Source of the DNA: Alkalicoccus halolimnae
GTDB taxonomy: Bacteria; Bacillota; Bacilli; Bacillales; Salisediminibacteriaceae
Reading direction: 5' to 3'
DNA: 64,000 bases
Assembly: GCF_008014775.2 (NCBI RefSeq)
Contig: NZ_CP144914.1
Location: forward strand, 1,674,001 to 1,738,000
Shown one piece after another: positions 57,250 through 64,000 of this stretch. The notes beneath the pieces were generated by a model. The model saw nothing but the letters and a program-made list of their open reading frames with translations, was not told the DNA's origin and searched no databases. Made by a program: the position numbers and the translations under genes. Numbering within the stretch: the stretch's first letter is position 1; each line of letters opens with the position of its first letter.

Positions 57250-58146
57250 ATGGCAGAGCAGCAGGGGAAATATAATATTAAAGCAGTATCTAATTTATTA
57301 GGGATTCATGCAGGAACATTGAGGGCTTGGGAGAGACGGTACAAGATTATAGAACCCATCCGAAACGAGGCAGGCCACAGGCTTTATAGTGATGAACATA
57401 TTCGTATACTAAAGTGGATAGTTAACAAAGTAGATAATGGTTTTACGATTGGACAGGCTGTAGATCTTTTAAACAAACAGGAAGAGCCGGCCTTTATTGA
57501 TCATGATCCACGTTTTACGAATCAAATGGACGTTTTAAAAGAGCAGATAATGCATGAACTTCTCCATTTCCAGGAAAATAAAGCCAACGAATTAATTGAC
57601 CGTGCTTTTGGGCTGTTTTCCACCGATAAAGTACTAATTCATATTATGGGAGGAATTCTGCAGGAAGTAGGCATGAAATGGGAAAGAAGGGAGATATTTA
57701 CTGCTCATGAACATTTTGTTACCTCGCTTCTAAGGACAAGGATAGGAATGGTATTTCATTCCCTGCCTATAAATGGCTTTCTACCTAAAGCAGTTTGTGT
57801 TTGCGGCCCGCAGGACCAGCATGAATTAGGTTTGTTGATTTTTACTTATTATTTAAAGCAGCGGGGATACGAAACCGTTTATCTGGGTGCTGGAATTCCG
57901 GCAGAAGATGTTGAGCAGGTAGTTAAGGAAGTGGATGCCAAACTGGTAGTTGTGTCTACTACGCTGCCGGATCATTTATCAAAAGCTTTAAATCTGGCAG
58001 AAAACCTCCACGAAACCTTTCAGGATATAAAGGTTGGACTTGGAGGACATGCACTGAAAAATTTAAATGTCTTTGAAAAGAATAAATATAAAGATTTGTT
58101 AATAGGTAATAATGAAAATGAATGGAACACCTGGTTAAAGAAATGA
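57250..58146 (+). CDS. CarH/LitR-like MerR regulator with B12-binding photoreceptor domain
   Basis: 298 residues. MerR DNA-binding head YNIKAVSNLLGIHAGTLRAW with RNEAGHRLYSDEHI (~10–60). A four-helix B12 cap holds W144-x9-E154-H155, the motif that shields the upper axial adenosyl group in CarH. A Rossmann B12 domain has D189-x-H191-x-x-G194, with His as lower ligand, and LGGHALKN. Known members bind DNA as adenosylcobalamin tetramers in the dark and fall apart in light, derepressing carotenoid genes. ATG 57250 follows AGGTGA. Likely targets are the repeats at 4741. Confidence 0.88.
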   Translation: MAEQQGKYNIKAVSNLLGIHAGTLRAWERRYKIIEPIRNEAGHRLYSDEHIRILKWIVNKVDNGFTIGQAVDLLNKQEEPAFIDHDPRFTNQMDVLKEQIMHELLHFQENKANELIDRAFGLFSTDKVLIHIMGGILQEVGMKWERREIFTAHEHFVTSLLRTRIGMVFHSLPINGFLPKAVCVCGPQDQHELGLLIFTYYLKQRGYETVYLGAGIPAEDVEQVVKEVDAKLVVVSTTLPDHLSKALNLAENLHETFQDIKVGLGGHALKNLNVFEKNKYKDLLIGNNENEWNTWLKK

Positions 58147-58610
58147 TTCTGAAGGCTGTCAAAAACGGTAAGGATAGTATTTTCGCCGGCTATACGACAT
58201 TATAAATATAGAAAAAGAGGCGGTAGAGCCTCTTAATCACAAAAATGAACATCGAGAGAGCCTTATATGACAGATCAATATATTAGTGTAAGAGCCAATA
58301 TATGGTGAACAAGCCGGCGACTTCAGAAGAATCATTAACGTCTTAAAATCCGCTCTTCCGGTGGACGAGGTAAATGTGTTAGTGGAGCAGGAAATCCGCA
58401 TGGTTTCTCCACGGCAGGTGGAGAAGCTAAAACTCAGCTTTTATGTATAAGTTACCTTCAAAAAATTATTTTTTTATTTCGTTCTCCTCAGGGTGCTGGA
58501 AAGAAATAAAAAAGTATGTGGAAAAAAGCTGTATACTTCTTTATAGTAAGAAGTGAGAAGAAATTTTTTAAAGAAGATAAATTTCGAGACCACACTTAGA
58601 GGTGAAACTT
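58147..58610. other. Intergenic region before gudB
   Basis: No supported gene. A 52-codon open frame (58292–58450) without a start codon ends in a hairpin segment TCTCCACGGCAGGTGGAGA (58407–58425) that recalls repeat module C. Poly-T and a plausible gudB promoter lie at 58470–58560, not resolved. Confidence 0.45.
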
Positions 58611-59894
58611 ATGGTAGATAAAACTAAACTCGAAAAAGATGCGGAGCGTGTAAAAAAAGAAAAGAATGTTCTGGAATCAACCCAGACTGTTATTCACAAA
58701 GCTCTCGGCAAATTAGGGTATTCTGAAGAAGTTTTTGAACTGCTTAAAGAACCTCTTCGGATGATGACTGTTCGAATTCCGGTGAAAATGGACGACGGTT
58801 CCACTACTATCTTTACAGGTTTCCGCGCGCAGCACAATGACGCAGTTGGACCTACTAAAGGAGGAGTCAGGTATCACCCTAACGTAACAGAAACAGAAGT
58901 GAAAGCGCTGTCAATATGGATGAGTCTGAAAGCAGGGATTGTAGGGCTTCCTTATGGCGGGGGGAAAGGCGGAATAATCTGTGATCCCCGCAATATGTCT
59001 TTTCCGGAAGTAGAAAGATTAAGCCGGGGGTATGTACGTGCTATAAGTCAAATCGTTGGACCCACTAAAGATATACCAGCTCCGGACGTTCAAACGAATT
59101 CGCAGATCATGGCATGGATGATGGATGAATACAGCCGCATGAAAGAATTCGATTCTCCTGGATTCATTACGGGTAAACCATTAGTGCTGGGAGGTTCTCA
59201 CGGCAGAGAATCAGCTACTGCTAAAGGGGTAACAATATGTATCCGGGAAGCCGCCAAGAGAAAAGGTATTAATCTCGAAGGCGCACGTATCGTTATACAG
59301 GGGTTTGGAAATGCAGGTAGTTTCCTTGCCAAGTTTATGCACGATGCCGGAGCTAATGTAGTGGGGATATCTGACGTTCAAGGAGGGCTTTACGACCCGG
59401 AAGGTCTTGATATTGACTATCTTCTGGACAGAAGAGATAGTTTTGGAACAGTTTCAAACCTCTTCAAAAACACAATATCCAATGATGAGCTTTTAGAACT
59501 GGAATGTGATATTTTGGTGCCGGCTGCTATCGAAAATCAAATTACCGAAAAAAATGCGGACCGTATAAAGGCAAGCATTATCGTAGAAGCGGCAAACGGC
59601 CCTACTACGATGAAAGCGACGGAAATGCTGTATAACAGGGGGATTCTGCTGGTTCCTGATGTGTTGGCGAGTTCCGGAGGTGTAACGGTTTCTTATTTTG
59701 AATGGGTTCAAAATAACCAGGGGTTCTACTGGGAAGAAGAAGAGGTTGAAGAAAGGCTGCAGGCTGTTATGGTGAAGGCATTTGAAAATGTTTACCGGGT
59801 TGCTCAGATGCGAAATGTTGATATGCGTCTTGCTGCATATATGGTCGGTGTTAGAAAAATGGCAGAAGCCAGCCGGTTCCGGGGATGGATTTAA
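58611..59894 (+). CDS. gudB: NAD-dependent glutamate dehydrogenase
   Basis: 427 residues, the same length as active B. subtilis GudB. Catalytic Lys in GGVRYHP…LPYGGGKGGI, PAPDVQTNSQIMAW, and NAD fold VIQGFGNAGSF. The segment TEVKALSIWM carries a single VKA, so the 9-bp duplication that inactivates gudB in strain 168 is absent. ATG 58611 follows AGAGGTG. Degrades glutamate. Confidence 0.96.
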   Translation: MVDKTKLEKDAERVKKEKNVLESTQTVIHKALGKLGYSEEVFELLKEPLRMMTVRIPVKMDDGSTTIFTGFRAQHNDAVGPTKGGVRYHPNVTETEVKALSIWMSLKAGIVGLPYGGGKGGIICDPRNMSFPEVERLSRGYVRAISQIVGPTKDIPAPDVQTNSQIMAWMMDEYSRMKEFDSPGFITGKPLVLGGSHGRESATAKGVTICIREAAKRKGINLEGARIVIQGFGNAGSFLAKFMHDAGANVVGISDVQGGLYDPEGLDIDYLLDRRDSFGTVSNLFKNTISNDELLELECDILVPAAIENQITEKNADRIKASIIVEAANGPTTMKATEMLYNRGILLVPDVLASSGGVTVSYFEWVQNNQGFYWEEEEVEERLQAVMVKAFENVYRVAQMRNVDMRLAAYMVGVRKMAEASRFRGWI

Positions 59895-59921
59895 AAGCTG
59901 AAATTCGATATACTATTAATT

Positions 59922-59956
59922 AAGCTGTTCCTTTTTCAAGGGAGCAGCTCTTTTAT
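59922..59956 (+). terminator. Terminator of gudB
   Basis: AGCTGTTCC … GGGAGCAGCT with T-rich tail. The following 59957–60277 shows no supported gene (only short frames under 45 codons). Confidence 0.75.
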
Positions 59957-60277
59957 ATTTCTATTTTTGAAATAGTTATTTGAGCATTTAACATGATTAT
60001 TTACGGTTTTTCCCGGAAGGATTTACACCGCTTTTTGCAGAGCAGCGGAACAAAAGGATTGTCTTTTCATCCGGTTATAAAAATCTTTTCAAAAAAGGAA
60101 CATTCTTAAACTGTTCCGGGAAAAAAAGCTGTCATACCACTCCCGGTCCATATATAGATGTCTGTTCAAAGCACCTGCTTCCGGGGGTTTCTTATTGGAA
60201 TAATAAAGAAAGCTATGAACAGTCAAGCAGATGAAGGTATCCAGCGAATATTATGCTGAAAGGAAAGAGTTGATAAA

Positions 60278-61279
60278 GTGCAGCAGGAAAAAGTAATAAT
60301 TATTGGCGGCGGCCCTTGTGGATTATCAGCAGCTATTGAACTGCAGATGAAAGGATTAAACCCGCTGATCATTGAAAAGGGAAATCTGGTTCACTCCATC
60401 TATAAATATCCGACTCATCAGCAGTTTTTCAGTACAAGTGAAAAACTTTCTGTAGGGGGCATTCCCTTTTATAGTACTGAGAGAAAACCGAAAAGAAACG
60501 AAGCTTTAGTTTATTACCGCAAAGTCGCTGAGGAAAAAGAGGTAAGGATCAACTCATATGAGGAAGTAATCGCTATTGAAGAGCATACTGATGGAGGAAA
60601 TTATAAATTATCTACAGAAAGTAAAGGGGAAACCAAAGAATACCTTACCGAATATATTGTTGTGGCAACTGGCTATTACGACTCTCCCAATTCGATGAAT
60701 ATTCCAGGAGAAGAACTTCCGCACGTCTATCATTATTTTCACGAGGCTCACCCTTATTTTGGTCAAAAAGTTGCGGTTATCGGCGGAAAAAATTCAGCGG
60801 TAGATGCGGCATTGGAATTGGAAAAAGCCGGGGCTGAAGTGACAGTTTTTTATCGCGGAAGTGATTATTCACCAAGTATAAAGCCCTGGATTCTTCCGGA
60901 ATTTGAGTCCCTTGTAAAAAACGAAAAAATTAGAATGTATTTTAATACGTCAATTACTAATATTGAAAGAGAAAGTATTTTCTTTCTTCAAAAAGGTATG
61001 GAGGATTCAATAAAGGTGGATTTCGTATTCGCAATGACCGGCTATCATCCCGACCATTCCTTTATTCGCAGCATGGGGGTACAGGTGGACGATGCAAGCG
61101 GAAGGCCGGATTATTCTCCCCTAACAATGGAAACAAATAAAAATAATATTTTTATTGCGGGAGTTATTGCGGCAGGGAATAACGCGAATGAGATTTTTAT
61201 TGAAAACGGACGCTGGCATGGACAGTATATTGCTGAAGAAATTTATAAAAAAGAGGTTCAAAAAGTCATTTCTAAATAA
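60278..61279 (+). CDS. ypdA: Bacillithiol disulfide reductase YpdA
   Basis: 333 residues of the thioredoxin-reductase-like flavoprotein family. FAD motif IIGGGPCGLSAAIE, NADPH motif VIGGKNSAVDAALE, and a C-terminal GVIAAGNNANEIFIENGR. It lacks the CxxC pair of thioredoxin reductase; the Cys in GGGPCG is the one used by YpdA. GTG start with AAAGGAAAG. Keeps bacillithiol reduced. Confidence 0.93.
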   Translation: MQQEKVIIIGGGPCGLSAAIELQMKGLNPLIIEKGNLVHSIYKYPTHQQFFSTSEKLSVGGIPFYSTERKPKRNEALVYYRKVAEEKEVRINSYEEVIAIEEHTDGGNYKLSTESKGETKEYLTEYIVVATGYYDSPNSMNIPGEELPHVYHYFHEAHPYFGQKVAVIGGKNSAVDAALELEKAGAEVTVFYRGSDYSPSIKPWILPEFESLVKNEKIRMYFNTSITNIERESIFFLQKGMEDSIKVDFVFAMTGYHPDHSFIRSMGVQVDDASGRPDYSPLTMETNKNNIFIAGVIAAGNNANEIFIENGRWHGQYIAEEIYKKEVQKVISK

Positions 61280-61451
61280 TGAAATGAACGGGATAGTGCA
61301 TAACGTATCAACATTTCTCTGTTCAAATGCTTCATGATCTGTTTCGGAATATCGATGTATTTTCTGCAGAAGGGTCAAGGAATGGCTTTATCAGAAGAAG
61401 TTGTATGTACGAACACTGCTGCTATTCTAACTGCAGACAGGAGGGGAATTC

Positions 61452-62411
61452 ATGAAAAAAGTTTTAATCATATCTACAGGCGGAACGATTGCCAGTGTAG
61501 AAAATGCGGAAGGGAAACTCGAGGCTGGAAGGTATTCCGGCGAAGAATTGGGAGATAAACTTGGAATACCGGAAGAAATAGAAGTTAAAATTATCTCGGC
61601 TTTTCAGAAGCCGAGCGTACATATTACTTTCGATGATCTGGACGAATTGAAAGACATAGTCGAAAAACAGAAAGAATCTTTCGACGGAGTCGTCATTACT
61701 CATGGTACTGATACTCTGGAAGAGTCAGCATATTATTTGGATTTAACTTCAAACGTAGAGATCCCGGTCGTTTTTACAGGCTCGCAGCGGTCGCCGGATG
61801 CTCTGGGAAGTGATGCCTATATTAACCTCCGCCATGCTGTTTATGCTGCGGCAAGTGAGCAGCTTCGTAATATCGGAGTAACAGTCGTTTTCAATGAACG
61901 GATATTCTCTGCAAAATATGTAAAAAAAGAGCATGCTTCAAATATTCAGGGGTTTAATGCTTTCGGTTTTGGTTATCTCGGTATTATAGATAATGATGAA
62001 ATTCACCTTTATCAAAAACCGGTTTCCAGGCAATATTATGAAGTCGTCCATCAGGAGAAAGTAGACGTGGAAATTGTTAAGTGTTATATGAACGCTTCTG
62101 AAGTTTTTATTAAAGCCTGTATTCAACAAAAGAGTGATGGAATTATTTTAGAAGCTCTCGGCAGAGGTCAGATACATCCAGACATGGTAGATGCAGTAAG
62201 TGAAGCGATTGAAAACGGTATTCCTGTAGTGATTACGACGGCTTCAGAAGAAGGTCATGTATATACGACTTATGACTACAAGGGAAGTGCTTACGATTTA
62301 TATAACAGGGGCGTAATTTTAGGTAGAGATTACGACAGCAAAAAAGCAAGAATTAAACTTATTGCCTCTCTCCGCTCTTCGAAAGACATTTATCAGGCTT
62401 TTAAATATTAA
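61452..62411 (+). CDS. ansA: L-asparaginase, type I/II family
   Basis: 319 residues. First catalytic Thr in STGGTIAS near the N-terminus; second set in THGTDTLEES with Asp and Lys region; FTGSQRSPDALGSD. No signal peptide, so cytoplasmic. Hydrolyses asparagine to aspartate and ammonia. AGGAGGGG before the ATG. Confidence 0.93.
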   Translation: MKKVLIISTGGTIASVENAEGKLEAGRYSGEELGDKLGIPEEIEVKIISAFQKPSVHITFDDLDELKDIVEKQKESFDGVVITHGTDTLEESAYYLDLTSNVEIPVVFTGSQRSPDALGSDAYINLRHAVYAAASEQLRNIGVTVVFNERIFSAKYVKKEHASNIQGFNAFGFGYLGIIDNDEIHLYQKPVSRQYYEVVHQEKVDVEIVKCYMNASEVFIKACIQQKSDGIILEALGRGQIHPDMVDAVSEAIENGIPVVITTASEEGHVYTTYDYKGSAYDLYNRGVILGRDYDSKKARIKLIASLRSSKDIYQAFKY

Positions 62412-62530
62412 GCTCTTTTAAAGCATTCCTGTAAAGTGTTAATTTCCACTTTGAAAAAACAGGGGCCCCTCGCTAAGATAAGAATAGAGACTCGACTCTA
62501 CTATTCCAATCCTTGAGGAGGGACCTTACT

Positions 62531-62686
62531 ATGAAGTTTGAAATGCAGGACCAACAAAATCAACGGATTGCCCGTATTTCTTCCAGTCACCTGATTATCG
62601 GGGTGGATATTGCCCAGCATCACCACGTGGCACGGGCTGTCAATTACCGGGGCATCGCCTTTGGTAAGCCGCAGGCCCTCCAATAA
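62531..62686 (+). pseudogene. Remnant of a second IS110-family transposase (N-terminal 51 codons)
   Basis: ATG after TTGAGGAGG starts a frame with HLIIGVDIAQHHHVARAV, typical of the first catalytic segment of IS110 transposases, and stops at codon 52. The rest of the gene is missing. The sequence just upstream (62460–62530) may be the old left end of the element. The truncation point runs into a dispersed repeat. It differs from the transposase at the left edge. Confidence 0.8.
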
Positions 62687-62731
62687 CAACACGCAGCTTT
62701 AACAGAGACACTCATGCAGGATCACTGTACC

Positions 62732-62792
62732 TCCCATGGAAACGAAAGCGTTCGTCTATCGCTTATCTACTTTATTTTCAAGGTAGCCATAT
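62732..62792 (+). repeat. Dispersed repeat, module A
   Basis: CCATGGAAACGAAAGCG, TATCGCTTATCTACTTTA and TTTTCAAGGTAGCC, nearly the same as the copy at 1875–1930. It lies 45 bp after the IS110 remnant. Confidence 0.7.
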
Positions 62793-62880
62793 ATTAATTG
62801 TGTCAGTGTCTGGTATCGTTTCAACAGCTGCTGCGTCTCCCTGCTGCAAAGGATAAGTGAAAAAGAAGGGACTGAAAACG

Positions 62881-63555
62881 ATGATAGGTATCCTGACCGC
62901 AGCCTGCGCACCGGCTATTGCTCTGCTGACTTTTTTTTATTTAAAAGATGAGTTTGAACAAGAACCGGTTCATATGGTAATTAGGTGCTTTGTATTCGGT
63001 GCCCTTCTTGTATTTCCAGCGATGTTTACTCAGTATGTTATTTCTGAAGAAACGAGCATGACTTCCCCGTTATTTCACATATTAATAGAAACGGTATTTA
63101 TTGAAGAATTTTTCAAGTGGTTTACAGTACTTGGAGCGGTTTATTTTCATGTTCATTTTAATCAAAGATATGATGGAATAGTTTATGCTGTTGCTGTAGG
63201 ACTAGGGTTTGCGGCCATGGAAAATATATTTTATCTTCTCGCAAACGGACTTGAATCAGCATTTCTTAGAGCGGTATTTCCAGTCACTAGTCATGCTCTA
63301 TTTGGTGTAGTAATGGGATATTATTTTGGTCTTGCAAAATTTTCAAAGCATAAGTTTCTTTTTTTATCCGCCGCTGTAGTTCTGCCCTACATCTTCCATA
63401 GTATTTACAATGCTATACTTATACACTTTGAAAGCTGGTCCGTATTAATTATCCCTTTTATGATCTTTCTATGGATATTTGCTATGCACAAAGTTAAGCT
63501 TGCAAACAGACAGCATTCCAATAGTGATGAGGCAGTTCCGTGGCGCTTTTCTTGA
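62881..63555 (+). CDS. prsW: Intramembrane protease PrsW
   Basis: 224 residues, about eight membrane helices. Catalytic Glu pair in FIEEFFKWF (~75–83); TSHALFGVVMGYY and ENIFYLL give other conserved sites. PrsW makes the site-1 cut in the anti-sigma factor RsiW. ATG 62881 follows AAGAAGGGA; GTG 62857 is in frame but without a clear site. In B. subtilis sleB and ypeB come next; neither is found here. Confidence 0.93.
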   Translation: MIGILTAACAPAIALLTFFYLKDEFEQEPVHMVIRCFVFGALLVFPAMFTQYVISEETSMTSPLFHILIETVFIEEFFKWFTVLGAVYFHVHFNQRYDGIVYAVAVGLGFAAMENIFYLLANGLESAFLRAVFPVTSHALFGVVMGYYFGLAKFSKHKFLFLSAAVVLPYIFHSIYNAILIHFESWSVLIIPFMIFLWIFAMHKVKLANRQHSNSDEAVPWRFS

Positions 63556-63623
63556 TATCACCGGCTTTTCCGTTGTATGATAAGATACATCAGAATAAAC
63601 TACTTACAGTTCAAGGAAAGGGA

Positions 63624-63800
63624 GTGAGTTTTTTGCCAGAAACAAAGCAAAGATACAAAGTAACGATTCGTTGTCAAAACTGCGGCGAAAAATATATCCT
63701 TCGGGGTCGTCCCAATGAAAATGGTGGATTTGATACTGGCTTTAAACGCTGCGTCTGTGGAAATGAAACGGCATTTGATCTGGATGTTGCTCCTGAATAA
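63624..63800 (+). CDS. Small zinc-ribbon-like protein
   Basis: 58 residues from GTG 63624, or 55 from TTG 63633; both fit the AAGGAAAGGGAG site. CQNCG (Cys-x-x-Cys) and CVCG (Cys-x-Cys) suggest a four-Cys metal site, in a two-strand ribbon with an Arg-rich turn. Family not recognised. It follows prsW after 68 bp and is closed by a terminator. Confidence 0.72.
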   Translation: MSFLPETKQRYKVTIRCQNCGEKYILRGRPNENGGFDTGFKRCVCGNETAFDLDVAPE

Positions 63801-63812
63801 GTCTATATAGTG

Positions 63813-63843
63813 GAATACGGCAGGTTACTGTCGTATTTTTTAT
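63813..63843 (+). terminator. Terminator after the zinc-ribbon gene
   Basis: AATACGGCAG … CTGTCGTATT with T tail. Bases 63850–64000 hold no feature I could support. Confidence 0.8.
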
Positions 63844-64000
63844 GTAGTATAATTAATATACCGCTTCTTAAATAATTGTTTCAAAAAAGTTAATGGTCTT
63901 GATGAAAGAGAAGACACCTTCCTGATGCTCTTTCACTAAGACCTCCATGAAGATGCCGTGTGGACCCATAAGGAATCCCTGTCTTTTGCTCCAGCTTCAT

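Noticed and set aside
63885..64000. Start of a transposase at the right edge
   Set aside because: Neither strand gives a clear family motif in the ~110 bases available.

Overview
The window comes from a low-to-mid GC Gram-positive bacterium of the Bacillaceae. Evidence for this: AAGGAGG-type ribosome binding sites with frequent GTG/TTG starts; B. subtilis-type lysine and FMN riboswitches; sigma-B-like promoters; a res cytochrome-maturation operon; and long runs of gene order that match, from memory, the B. subtilis 168 fur–xerD–drm–pupG, lysA–ppiB–rib–scpAB–rluB–resABCDE and serA–fer–ypbB–recQ–ypbD–ypbG–gudB–ypdA–prsW regions. Strongly acidic exported proteins and a C30-type carotenoid cluster suggest a pigmented halophile or haloalkaliphile. 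Sporulation and germination genes expected at four syntenic points are absent, so the organism is probably asporogenous (the Marinococcus/Alkalicoccus/Salisediminibacterium type is a guess, not shown by the sequence).

Layout. 1–1090: an IS110-family transposase cut by the left edge, with a long non-coding tail, then a composite intergenic repeat. 1.96–4.7 kb: an SDR, a YfkJ-like phosphatase and a SAM methyltransferase with its own sigma-B promoter. 4.8–13.2 kb: two convergent carotenoid operons. The plus-strand operon holds a CrtI-like desaturase, crtN and crtM. The minus-strand operon holds a CruF-like protein, a PlsC-type acyltransferase, crtQ and crtP. 13.3–19.8 kb: SDR, HAD phosphatase, PTS IIA, uppP, a TlpA-like thioredoxin, an aldo/keto reductase and nudF. 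19.8–25.7 kb: fur (perfect Fur box), xerD, and the nucleoside catabolism operon deoB–PNP1–PNP2–pdp. 25.9–34.6 kb: lysA under an L-box, ppiB, ribD-ribE-ribBA-ribH under an FMN riboswitch, a DUF309 gene and scpAB. 34.6–39 kb: an accessory block (SDR, MarR regulator, CYP152 P450, alpha/beta hydrolase) where the spore genes dacB/spmAB would normally lie. 39.2–46.6 kb: rluB, resABC, resDE and a PduO-type cobalamin adenosyltransferase. 47–64 kb: an acidic SurA-N lipoprotein, serA, fer, ypbB, recQ, a CPBP protease, fhs, a metallophosphoesterase, a CarH-like B12/MerR regulator, gudB, ypdA, ansA, prsW and a small zinc-ribbon protein.

How the parts may work together. The CarH-like protein keeps the W-x9-EH and D-x-H-x-x-G motifs of adenosylcobalamin photoreceptors. 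The adenosyltransferase about 11 kb away could supply its ligand. Two tandem 11-bp nTnnACAnnnn repeats lie immediately upstream of a sigma-B promoter in front of the carotenoid operon. Together these suggest light- and stress-controlled pigment synthesis. Other notable points are the paired purine nucleoside phosphorylases with exchanged base-pocket residues, and a dispersed family of composite palindromic repeats (about ten copies) in intergenic spaces.
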